Shown here: positions 1 through 6,484 of the stretch, piece by piece
How positions within the stretch are numbered: the first letter of the stretch is position 1
Layout of the letters: each line of letters begins with the position of its first letter
From: Methanomicrobiales archaeon
Lineage (GTDB): Archaea; Halobacteriota; Methanomicrobia; Methanomicrobiales; Methanoculleaceae
Assembly (NCBI GenBank): GCA_012797575.1
Contig: JAAZOW010000136.1
Span: 1-11,706, forward strand
DNA length: 11,706 nt
Direction of reading: 5' to 3'
Program-made: the position numbers and the translations under genes
The notes under the pieces: model-generated
Told to the model about the DNA's origin: nothing
Databases searched by the model: none
What the model saw: the letters and a program-made list of their open reading frames with translations, nothing else

Positions 1-65
1 AAGAGAAAAAGAAACCTTATTCTGTCCGTGTTGTGACATTGTAGCAAACGAGGTGTATTCTATTC

Positions 66-974
66 ATGGAGTTGAATGGTGTTCCTATCGATGATACCTA
101 TGCAGAGGCGTTCCCGACCTGGGTTGCACGGCCAATTATCACCGCCGTCACCGAAGAATGGGCATACAAGGCAGCAGTGGAGGCCGTTGGGTTTGCCACA
201 TCCACCATAGGGTGCCCGGCAGAAGCAGGCATCGACTGTTTCGTCTCCCCCGACGATACCCCTGATGGGCGCCCCGGGTATGCGATCATGATCTGTGCCA
301 GCAAGAAGAAGCTTAAAGACCAGGTGGTTGAGCGCCTCGCTGAGTGCATCCTCACCGCGCCGACAACGGCGGTCTTCGACGGTCTCGCTGACGTCGTCGC
401 CGAAGTCCAGGAGAAGCTTCCGGTCAAGCTCCACTTCTTCGGTGATGGGTATGAGGAGAAGCGCGAGGTCGGCGGCAGGGCGGTATGGGCTATCCCGATC
501 ATGGAGGGTGAGTACATCGGTGAAGAGGAGTTCGGCGCCGTCAAGGGCGTTGCCGGCGGCAACTTCTTCATCATGGGCGAGAATCAGATGGCAGCCCTTA
601 TGGCCGCTCAGGCAGCAGTCGATGCCATCAGCGGCGTTCCCGGAGTCATCACGCCTTTCCCCGGCGGCATCGTCGCGAGCGGTTCAAAGGTCGGGAGCAA
701 GAAGTACAAGTTCATGGACGCAAGCACAAACGAGGCCTACTGCCCGACGCTGAGAGATAAGGTCGAGGGGAGCAAGGTGCCCGAAGGTGTGAAAGCGATC
801 TACGAGATCGTCATCGATGGTGTCGATGAGGATGCGATCAGTGCCGCGATGGCTGAGGGGATCAGGGCCGCAACCAAGGTGCCGGGCGTGAAGCTCATCA
901 GCGCCGGGAACTTCGGAGGTAGCCTCGGACCGTTCAAGTTTGAACTAAAAGACGTCCTGGCTGAATATCTCTAA
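66..974 (+). CDS. ftr: Formylmethanofuran--tetrahydromethanopterin N-formyltransferase
   Basis: This enzyme moves the formyl group from formylmethanofuran to tetrahydromethanopterin, the second step of methanogenesis from CO2, and acts in the cytoplasm. The 302-residue product is close to the usual family length of about 297. Family signatures seen directly are CPAEAGIDC (residues 50-58), TPDGRPG (65-71), FFGDGY (124-129), GVAGGNF (161-167), PFPGGIVASGSKVGSK (197-212) and ISAGNFGG (278-285). The ATG at 66 follows GAGGTG at bases 50-55, about 10 bases upstream. Both protein ends match the family, so no truncation is apparent. The upstream sequence is cut at the window edge. An AT-rich stretch near bases 11-22 could be the promoter but is weak. 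The gene is separated from the downstream operon by about 350 bases and a T-rich tract, so it is probably transcribed alone or as the last gene of an upstream unit. Identity is very secure. Confidence 0.97.
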   Translation: MELNGVPIDDTYAEAFPTWVARPIITAVTEEWAYKAAVEAVGFATSTIGCPAEAGIDCFVSPDDTPDGRPGYAIMICASKKKLKDQVVERLAECILTAPTTAVFDGLADVVAEVQEKLPVKLHFFGDGYEEKREVGGRAVWAIPIMEGEYIGEEEFGAVKGVAGGNFFIMGENQMAALMAAQAAVDAISGVPGVITPFPGGIVASGSKVGSKKYKFMDASTNEAYCPTLRDKVEGSKVPEGVKAIYEIVIDGVDEDAISAAMAEGIRAATKVPGVKLISAGNFGGSLGPFKFELKDVLAEYL

Positions 975-977
975 ACC

Positions 978-987
978 TCTTCTTTTT
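978..987 (+). terminator. T-rich tract after ftr, probable archaeal terminator
   Basis: TCTTCTTTTT lies four bases after the ftr stop codon. Archaeal RNA polymerase often terminates at U-rich tracts without a hairpin, and none precedes this tract. The wide gap and new promoter downstream fit termination here. The tract is short and interrupted by C, so the call is moderate. Confidence 0.4.
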
Positions 988-1094
988 CGGTCTCCCACAC
1001 CTGCTCCGGTTGACCGGGCCTGAGGGGGCATGGGCGTGCAGGATTTTACATGGGAGTGCGACCGATCAGTTGCTGTCATGAGACCGCCACAGCG

Positions 1095-1140
1095 TCTGGT
1101 TCAAGAGACCGGAGCAGACTGCAGTACCTTGTGAGGTACT
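1095..1140 (+). other. Tandem hairpins of unknown role
   Basis: The first stem pairs TCTGGT (1095-1100) with ACCGGA (1108-1113), includes one G-T wobble and has a 7-base loop. The second pairs AGTACCT (1123-1129) perfectly with AGGTACT (1134-1140) around the loop TGTG. A shorter CCC/GGG pairing follows near 1155. No T-run follows, so they do not look like intrinsic terminators. The first loop resembles a tRNA T-arm (GGTTCAAGA) but lacks the closing C and any cloverleaf. They could be part of an ftr 3' region or of a small RNA. Function is unknown. Confidence 0.3.
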
Positions 1141-1269
1141 CTCTCCAGCGCACCCTACAGGGCGTGATCAGCAGGGGAATGAATCCCGGATCGTCCGCAA
1201 ACACCCTCGTCATCATCTCTATCTACTCCATCACCCCGCACCAGCCCGTACACCGTCCCGATCGATCCT

Positions 1270-1279
1270 CTTAAATATC
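1270..1279 (+). promoter_or_regulatory. Probable TATA box of the ten-gene operon
   Basis: CTTAAATATC is the clearest AT-rich element in an otherwise GC-rich gap. It lies about 50 bases before the ATG at 1322. Archaeal TATA boxes are centred about 26 bases before the transcript start, which would put the start near 1300 and give a short leader of about 20 bases with GGTGA (1313-1317) as ribosome binding site. The position agrees with the start of the overlapping gene cluster. Confidence 0.6.
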
Positions 1280-1319
1280 GTTGTCACCGATATCTTTGTT
1301 AACGATAATTTCGGTGACA
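1276..1319. promoter_or_regulatory. Nested inverted repeats between TATA box and start codon, candidate operator
   Basis: TGTCACCGA (1282-1290) is perfectly mirrored by TCGGTGACA (1311-1319), with the palindrome GTTAAC (1298-1303) at the centre. A second pair, TATCGTT (1276-1282) and AACGATA (1301-1307), overlaps the first. The right arm of the first pair covers the ribosome binding site GGTGA. The left arm probably lies upstream of the transcript start, so the repeat would act as a DNA operator for a dimeric regulator. If transcription began farther upstream it could instead form a leader hairpin that hides the ribosome binding site. The repeats are seen directly; the function is inferred. 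Confidence 0.5.
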
Positions 1320-1321
1320 TC

Positions 1322-2278
1322 ATGATTACACTCACACCTGATGAGGTCAGGGCTCGGTTCGGGCCACTGTTCTCGATGAAATTCCTCGTTATGGTTGATC
1401 AGAAGTCCGGACTCGCTGAGATCCGGGAGCATTGCCGGGCTCGGGGGACGATCGAGTGGGACGCGGCGAACCGGGTACGGGCGGGAGGGGCCATTCAGTC
1501 CTGCCACATCGAGGGCACGACGATGACGATGCTCGCCCGGTTGGGGGAATCCCGGGCGAAATTCGGGGCCGCGGATAGAGAGATCGGTGGGCAGGCGCTT
1601 GAAGGGGTCGAGGTCAACGGTGACGAAGTGGTGACGAAGTGGTCCGGCATTGCCGGGGCAGGCGTCGGCGTCGCGGCCTGTCTGCCTCAGGCTCCGGGCG
1701 TGATCAGAGCAGAGTATCCTTCAGAGGATGACCTCCGGATCGGTGGCGCCCGGGCCTGCCGGGTGCGGATCGTCTCGCCCCTCTATGAGAAGGTGACGAT
1801 CGGGATCGATGATACCGATACGCGCGAGGAGGGCGCAACATGGGTGCTCGCGCTCAAATGCGCTGAGACCTGTGCCCTCGAGGGGGTGGAGTACCTGGAT
1901 ATGCGTCTCATACAGCTCAACCCGGCCGTGCCGAAGAAGACGACCAACTGCGTGGGCTCGGCCCTGAATTTCGCGGTCCGCCCGGGGAGGGTGGATGGGC
2001 TCCTCGAGTACGTCCGTGACTTCGTCGAGTCCAATGCGGTCAGCGATGACGCTGGTATAGCCGTCTACCGGGGGATTGAGTTTCCAGAGGAATCGTCCTA
2101 CGCAAGAAGGGTCAAGACCGAGATCCTGACGCTCGATGAGGCCGAAGCCGAGGCCGCACGGATGGGGATCCAGTTCATCGATTCAAATGCCCGGAAAGGC
2201 CGGATTGGAGCGCTGGGCGCTGTTCTCTGGGGGAATAAGGGTGTTGAGGCGGCAGGTCTCTATGGAGAGACTCTCTGA
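1322..2278 (+). CDS. TiaS-kinase-like protein, paralog of methanogenesis marker 11
   Basis: The 318-residue protein carries IGIDDTDT (160-167) followed by GAT (171-173), the pattern of the kinase domain of TiaS, the archaeal enzyme that uses ATP to join agmatine to tRNA-Ile. Further conserved blocks are a glycine-rich AGAGVG (111-116), QLNPAVPKKTTNCVG (198-212), SDDAGIAVYRG (241-251) and GRIGALGA (293-300). The same blocks, in the same order and spacing, occur in the next gene, so the two are paralogs. It lacks the RNA-binding OB-fold and zinc ribbon of true TiaS, so a tRNA role is unlikely. The ATG at 1322 follows GGTGA (1313-1317). It is the first gene of the operon and overlaps the next by 17 bases. 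ATP binding is inferred from the motif; the substrate is unknown. It could also be classed within the marker 11 family itself. Confidence 0.7.
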   Translation: MITLTPDEVRARFGPLFSMKFLVMVDQKSGLAEIREHCRARGTIEWDAANRVRAGGAIQSCHIEGTTMTMLARLGESRAKFGAADREIGGQALEGVEVNGDEVVTKWSGIAGAGVGVAACLPQAPGVIRAEYPSEDDLRIGGARACRVRIVSPLYEKVTIGIDDTDTREEGATWVLALKCAETCALEGVEYLDMRLIQLNPAVPKKTTNCVGSALNFAVRPGRVDGLLEYVRDFVESNAVSDDAGIAVYRGIEFPEESSYARRVKTEILTLDEAEAEAARMGIQFIDSNARKGRIGALGAVLWGNKGVEAAGLYGETL

Positions 2279-3152
2279 CCCCTACACGATACGGTATCCC
2301 CAGATCGTGGCAGTGGCCGATGAGGGCGGCGAGCGTGTGGAGCTCATCGAGTTCTTCGACTGCATCGGCGGCGCCATGTGGGTGAAACGTCACTATGCGC
2401 AGAGCCCTCTCGTCCACTCCGTCCGGACCGTGGGATCGACCAACCGCTACATGCTCTCAACCGGCAGTGCTGATCTCGCTCTCGAGGGCTCGACCTTCCC
2501 TGCAGGGATAGCTGCTGTCGCCGTCGATGAGCGCGAGATCGCCATCACCTACCGTGGCCTCGGCGGTGGAGGTGTTGGAGCATCCATCTGCCGCGCCTCA
2601 GCGCACGGGATCACCCGTCATGAGACCGATCCCTCCGGCGGCGGGCGGCTTGCTGGCTCGACGATCTGGCTCCCACGCCGTGAACGGGTGATCATCGGCG
2701 TCGACGATACCGATACCCCGGAGGAGGGGGCCACATGGACGTTGGCCCATAACATCGCCCGGGCCGTCGAGGATGAGCAATCCCGCTACCTCACCCACAC
2801 CATCGTGCAGCTCTACCCGGTCCCCTACCGGACCAAGAACTGCGTCTCCATCGCCTGCGAGTTCGCTACATCCGACCCCGACGGGCTGATCCGGCGTTAC
2901 CACGACTACCTGGAAGAGTACACCCTCTCGGAGGATACCGGGATGGCTGCCTGGCGGGGATTCGATCCCTCTCCCCTCGAGGAGTTTGGCAGGCGCGTGA
3001 AGATGGGTGAGGTCTCACGCGACAACCTTGCCACCCTCGACGAACGGCTCACCACCATCATGGATGGTCGGGGTGTGATCGGGGCGGTGGCGGCGATCCC
3101 GTTCTATACGAGGTTTGAGGAGGCGCTGGCGCTATGGAATGGATCCGGCTGA
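2262..3152 (+). CDS. Methanogenesis marker protein 11 (putative)
   Basis: This 296-residue protein resembles, from memory, methanogenesis marker protein 11 (TIGR03280), a family restricted to methanogens with no established reaction. The N-terminal block DPYTIRYP (6-13), HYAQSPLV (44-51) and glycine-rich GLGGGGVGA (99-107) precede a TiaS-kinase-like segment with IGVDDTDT (145-152), GAT (156-158), QLYPVPYRTKNCVS (183-196), TGMAAWRG (226-233) and GVIGAVAAIP (271-280). The start at 2262 overlaps the preceding paralog by 17 bases and is preceded by AGGT. A longer frame reaches back to 2136 but would lie mostly inside the upstream gene. It overlaps the radical SAM gene by 19 bases. Conservation of the acidic motif and the Thr suggests ATP-dependent phosphorylation or activation of a substrate; context suggests coenzyme B synthesis. 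Which of the two paralogs carries the marker 11 label should be confirmed by a profile search. Confidence 0.75.
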   Translation: MERLSDPYTIRYPQIVAVADEGGERVELIEFFDCIGGAMWVKRHYAQSPLVHSVRTVGSTNRYMLSTGSADLALEGSTFPAGIAAVAVDEREIAITYRGLGGGGVGASICRASAHGITRHETDPSGGGRLAGSTIWLPRRERVIIGVDDTDTPEEGATWTLAHNIARAVEDEQSRYLTHTIVQLYPVPYRTKNCVSIACEFATSDPDGLIRRYHDYLEEYTLSEDTGMAAWRGFDPSPLEEFGRRVKMGEVSRDNLATLDERLTTIMDGRGVIGAVAAIPFYTRFEEALALWNGSG

Positions 3153-4102
3153 AAGCCCGGTTGCTCGAGGTGGGTTCCACCCGCCTCTCCGGCGAACCAG
3201 CAGACCAGTTCATATCCCACTCTGCCGCCGGCCCCTCAGCGGGGACCCCCGGTTCACTCTTCTTCTCTGTAGGCACCCGGAGGGTCCGGCTCTCTATCGA
3301 TACGGCAAGCCCCATCGAGATCGTCCACCGGGGTGGTGGGGACGCGGACCTCTTCACCGGGGGCGAACAGGTCCGTGGTCGGCTCGAGCCCGCTGCGCTC
3401 CACTGCCCCCGCCAGGCCTACATAACAGCCAGCGGGGCCTGTATCTTCCACTGCCGCTACTGCTCCGTGCCCGGTCTCCCCGGGCGGCGGAAGGGGATCG
3501 ACGAGATCGTCCGGATGGTTGAGGGTGTGGCCGACCGGGTCGATGCAATCTCGATCACGAGCGGCGTTAAGAGATCGGTCGAGGAAGAGGAGATGTATGT
3601 CCTCGACGTTGTCGAGGCGCTCCGGCGGTTCTCCCTCCCCATCGGCGTCTCGATATATCCCGGGCCCGAGACAGCGGCACGGCTCCACGCCCTCGGCGTC
3701 ATCGAGGTCAAATTCAACATCGAGGCGGCGACGGAGACGCTCTTCTCTGACATGTGTCCCGGCCTCTCCTGGGAGGAGATCTGGGAGGCGCTCCGCAAGT
3801 CCGTGCCGCTCTTCGGACGGGGAAGGGTCTACTCGAACATCATCGTCGGCCTCGGAGAGACCGATGAAAACCTGGAGCGAGTCATGCGGGATCTCGCCGA
3901 GATCGGCGTTATCCCGGTCCTCCGTCCGCTCACCCCGGCGGGATCGCTTGCCGACCGGCACCGGCCGTCCGCCGACCGCCTGCTCCGTCTCTACGATGTT
4001 CATGAGGATATCCTCAGGAAGGCCGGACTCGATCCGGCCCGGGCGCTGACGATGTGCTCCGCATGCACCGGCTGTGACCTTGTGCCGGGGAGGGAGAGAT
4101 GA
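3134..4102 (+). CDS. Radical SAM protein, biotin-synthase-related type
   Basis: The 322-residue protein has the radical SAM [4Fe-4S] motif CIFHCRYC (Cys103, Cys107, Cys110), which splits S-adenosylmethionine to a 5'-deoxyadenosyl radical. SITSG (140-144) is the usual strand after it, and FNIEAAT (194-200) and IIVGLGET (236-243) are typical of the BioB/Elp3-like barrel. About 90 residues precede the barrel. The C-terminal tail has CSACTGC (Cys308, Cys311, Cys314), which may bind a second cluster or a metal. It is not Mmp10, the methyl-coenzyme M reductase arginine methylase, which is longer. It may belong to the biotin-synthase-related group COG2516, but I cannot confirm this. The ATG at 3134 follows GAGGAGG (3117-3123) at 10 bases. 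It overlaps marker 11 upstream and shares an ATGA with the TPP enzyme gene. Substrate unknown; context points to coenzyme B. Confidence 0.85.
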   Translation: MEWIRLKARLLEVGSTRLSGEPADQFISHSAAGPSAGTPGSLFFSVGTRRVRLSIDTASPIEIVHRGGGDADLFTGGEQVRGRLEPAALHCPRQAYITASGACIFHCRYCSVPGLPGRRKGIDEIVRMVEGVADRVDAISITSGVKRSVEEEEMYVLDVVEALRRFSLPIGVSIYPGPETAARLHALGVIEVKFNIEAATETLFSDMCPGLSWEEIWEALRKSVPLFGRGRVYSNIIVGLGETDENLERVMRDLAEIGVIPVLRPLTPAGSLADRHRPSADRLLRLYDVHEDILRKAGLDPARALTMCSACTGCDLVPGRER

Positions 4103-5370
4103 AGGGTGTGGAGGCGCTGGCGCTCGCTCTCCAACGGTCGGCGGACTGCTGCTACACCGTCCCCGGCTACCCGATCTCGGAGCTCGCCGCCGCAGTCGGG
4201 GCCACGATCACCGTAAACGAGAAGGTGGCTCTCGAGTACGCCCTCGGCGACTCGATCTCTGGCCGCAGGGTCGCCCTCATCGTCAAGCACGTGGGCCTCA
4301 ACGCCTGTGCCGACCCGCTGGTGCACGCCACCGCTCAGGGGCTCCGGGCCGGCGTTGTGGTGGTCGTCGGCGACGATATGCGCGCGGCCGCATCGGACGT
4401 CACGCAGGACTCCCGCTACTATGGCGAGGTTGCGCAGGTTCCGGTGCTGGAGCCGGATGGTGAGGTGATCGCACCGACGGTCGAGGCGGCATTTGAGGCT
4501 TCCGAGACCTTCTCCCGGGTGGCTATCGTCAGGGTCACCCCGGCCCTTCTGGATGCAGACGTCCCGGAGACCTCTGCACCCCGAAACGACCGGAAGGGGT
4601 GCCTTGCAGACCCCGAGCTCACGATGGCCGGGCGGGCGCAGGCGAGCGATCGGCGGGTCCGGGCGATGTTTGCCTGGTCGCGGTCGTCGCCCCTCAACCG
4701 GCTCTCCGGCGGTTCTGTCGGGACCGGTCCTGCAGATGGAGCAACCCGGGTGGTCACGGTCTACCCGCCGCCTGCTGACCCCGAGGTGTTCACCCGGATC
4801 CAGGAGATCGGCCGCCCCTTCCTCGGTGAGCACAGGCTGTTTACGCCTCCGGAGATCGCCGGGGAGCCCGAGAGGTTCTCTGCCCGGGGCTACAGCCGGA
4901 CATTCTGCCGCGACTGTCCGTTCCATCCGGCCTTTGCCATCCTACGCGATCGGGGCATGCAGGCCATATGCGACGCCGGGTGTGCGATCCTTGCGATGAA
5001 TCCGCCCTACCGTATCGGTATCGCTACCTACGGCCTCGGTTCATCGATCGCGGTGGCGGCGACCAGCACAGGGGTGGCACTCACCGGCGACTACGCGCTC
5101 CTTCATTCAGGGCTGAACGCCCTCATCGATGTCTATGAACGGCGACTTCCGCTCCTCTGTATCGTCCTTGTAAACAACCGGATGGGTATGACCGGAGGTC
5201 ACCCTGTCCCTGATATCCTTCGCTACATCACCTGGGCAGATCCGATCGTCTGCAGCGCAGGCGACGAGGGCACGCTTCGCCGGACCTTGATTTCCCGGCA
5301 AGAGCCCTGCACGGTGGTGATCGAGGGAACCTGTCCCGAAGGTGCACACCATGAAACCCTGGAATATTGA
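4099..5370 (+). CDS. Thiamine-diphosphate enzyme related to IorA; candidate 2-oxosuberate decarboxylase
   Basis: The 423-residue protein has the two-domain layout of the indolepyruvate:ferredoxin oxidoreductase alpha subunit. The N-terminal pyrimidine domain has NEKVALEYALG (40-50), holding the Glu that activates TPP. The C-terminal pyrophosphate domain has GDYALLHSGL (330-339) with NN at 359-360, the TPP/Mg2+ motif, then GMTGGHP (363-369). FCRDCP (269-274) matches the conserved Cys pair ahead of that domain. IorA normally exceeds 600 residues and ends in a 2[4Fe-4S] ferredoxin domain; here the protein stops right after the TPP domain, and no iorB-like partner lies nearby. This argues for a non-oxidative decarboxylase. 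Position just before aksA, with an overlap, suggests the substrate is a 2-oxoacid of the coenzyme B route, most simply 2-oxosuberate giving 7-oxoheptanoate. The TPP fold is secure; the substrate is inference. GGGGAGGGAGAG precedes the ATG at 4099. Confidence 0.8.
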   Translation: MKGVEALALALQRSADCCYTVPGYPISELAAAVGATITVNEKVALEYALGDSISGRRVALIVKHVGLNACADPLVHATAQGLRAGVVVVVGDDMRAAASDVTQDSRYYGEVAQVPVLEPDGEVIAPTVEAAFEASETFSRVAIVRVTPALLDADVPETSAPRNDRKGCLADPELTMAGRAQASDRRVRAMFAWSRSSPLNRLSGGSVGTGPADGATRVVTVYPPPADPEVFTRIQEIGRPFLGEHRLFTPPEIAGEPERFSARGYSRTFCRDCPFHPAFAILRDRGMQAICDAGCAILAMNPPYRIGIATYGLGSSIAVAATSTGVALTGDYALLHSGLNALIDVYERRLPLLCIVLVNNRMGMTGGHPVPDILRYITWADPIVCSAGDEGTLRRTLISRQEPCTVVIEGTCPEGAHHETLEY

Positions 5371-6484
5371 GATCTGTGATGTAACACTGCGAGACGGGGA
5401 GCAGACTCCCGGCGTCTCGTTTACCTATGATGAGAAGATGGCGATCGCGCTGATGCTCGATGAGATCGGCGTAGAGGTGATAGAAGCTGGCTTCCCGGTT
5501 GTATCTCAGGCGGAGAAGGAATGCGTCACCGCTATAGCGCGGAGCGGCCTTGATGCGCGGGTCTGCTGCCTTGCCCGGGCCCTGCGGCCCGATGTTGAGG
5601 CGGCGCTCGATTGCGATGTGGATATCGTCAGCATCTTCATCGCGACCTCAGACCTGCACATCAAGCATAAGTACCGCAAGCCCCGGGAGGAGGTGCTCGA
5701 GGATGCCCTTGATATGGTTGAGTACGCCTCTGACCACGGCGTGAAGGTGCGGTTTGCGGCCGAAGATGCCTCACGAACCGACCCGGCATTCCTCGTGGAT
5801 ATGTATAACCGGGGTGCTGAGTGCGGTGCCGATCTGCTCAGCTTTGCTGATACGGTCGGGTACCTCACCCCGCTTGAGATCCACGCAGTCATATCCGAAA
5901 TCCTTGCAGAAGCTCCCCATAAACTCTGCATCCACTGCCATGATGATCTCGGGTTTGCGGCGGCAAACACCATCGCTGCTGCAGCCGCTGGGGCGTTTCA
6001 GCTCCACACCACCGTCAATGGTATCGGCGAGCGCGCCGGGAACGCGGCGCTTGAGCAGGTGCTCGTCGCGCTCAGGATGAAGGGCGGGATCGATCGCTAT
6101 GACCTCTCCCGGCTCCAGGAGATCTCAGAACTGGTCGCCCGGTTCTCAGGGATCTACCCGGACCAGGTCAGGCCCATCATCGGCGAGAACGCGTTTGCCC
6201 ATGAGAGCGGGATCCATATCGCCGCCATCCTTGAAGATCCCCTCACCTACGAATACGTTCCACCGGAGCTGGTGGGCGGTGAGCGGCGGTTCGTCCTCGG
6301 GAAGCACACCGGGAGACGGGCACTTGAGCATATTGCAAGTGCTTACGGGTTCGATCTCTCCGATGAGCAGGCACGGTGGGTGCTAGGACAGATCAAACAA
6401 ATGAGCGAGGGGAAGTGTAGTGTCACCCGGGACGCACTCTGCGGGTTCCTTGCGCAGGTAAAGGAGGGAGGGATCCTCCAATGA
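5351..6484 (+). CDS. aksA: Homocitrate synthase family protein AksA (coenzyme B biosynthesis)
   Basis: AksA condenses acetyl-CoA with 2-oxoglutarate, and then with the longer 2-oxoadipate and 2-oxopimelate, to begin each chain-extension round toward 2-oxosuberate. The 377 residues show LRDGEQTPG (13-21), IEAGFP (44-49), EDASRTD (138-144), IHCHDD (194-199, with metal-binding His195 and His197), TVNGIGERAGN (221-231), AFAHESGIH (281-289) and LGKHTGR (316-322). It ends without the C-terminal allosteric domain of 2-isopropylmalate synthase, like NifV and AksA, so leucine-type feedback is not expected. The ATG at 5351 is preferred over an in-frame GTG at 5342, because AAGGTG (5339-5344) sits 6 bases ahead and would overlap the GTG. 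It overlaps the TPP gene by 20 bases and shares an ATGA with aksD. LeuA or citramalate synthase activity is the alternative; the homoaconitase and dehydrogenase neighbours favour AksA. Confidence 0.88.
   Translation: MKPWNIEICDVTLRDGEQTPGVSFTYDEKMAIALMLDEIGVEVIEAGFPVVSQAEKECVTAIARSGLDARVCCLARALRPDVEAALDCDVDIVSIFIATSDLHIKHKYRKPREEVLEDALDMVEYASDHGVKVRFAAEDASRTDPAFLVDMYNRGAECGADLLSFADTVGYLTPLEIHAVISEILAEAPHKLCIHCHDDLGFAAANTIAAAAAGAFQLHTTVNGIGERAGNAALEQVLVALRMKGGIDRYDLSRLQEISELVARFSGIYPDQVRPIIGENAFAHESGIHIAAILEDPLTYEYVPPELVGGERRFVLGKHTGRRALEHIASAYGFDLSDEQARWVLGQIKQMSEGKCSVTRDALCGFLAQVKEGGILQ

Larger units (their letters stand above)
975..1321. other. Intergenic region between ftr and the aks operon
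   Basis: No convincing gene lies in this gap of about 350 bases. A 74-codon open frame at 1050-1274 has low-complexity Ser/Arg content, no clear ribosome binding site and no recognisable domain, and it runs up to the TATA box of the next gene, so I do not call it. The gap holds a T-rich tract after ftr, two hairpins at 1095-1113 and 1123-1140, a TATA box at 1270-1279 and a nested inverted repeat at 1276-1319. Confidence 0.7.

Noticed and set aside
1092..1113. tRNA T-arm-like sequence GGTTCAAGA
   Set aside because: The conserved C closing the T-loop is G here, and no acceptor, D or anticodon stems can be paired around it.
1050..1274. 74-codon + strand open frame in the ftr-operon gap
   Set aside because: It has no good ribosome site, no domain, and runs into the TATA box of the operon. 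It also covers the hairpins, which suggests non-coding DNA.
3254..4003. 249-codon open frame on the - strand
   Set aside because: It is antisense to the radical SAM gene with its clear CX3CX2C motif. The antisense protein has a charged low-complexity composition and no recognisable fold.
3119..4124. 15-base direct repeat GGAGGCGCTGGCGCT at 3119-3133 and 4110-4124
   Set aside because: Both copies are coding and translate to EALAL. Codon bias in Ala/Leu-rich stretches explains the match; no mobile-element features lie between them.
4000..4926. 308-codon open frame on the - strand
   Set aside because: It lies opposite the radical SAM and TPP genes, both well supported by motifs. Its translation is Arg/Pro/Gly-rich without domains. 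Long antisense frames are expected in GC-rich codon-biased DNA.
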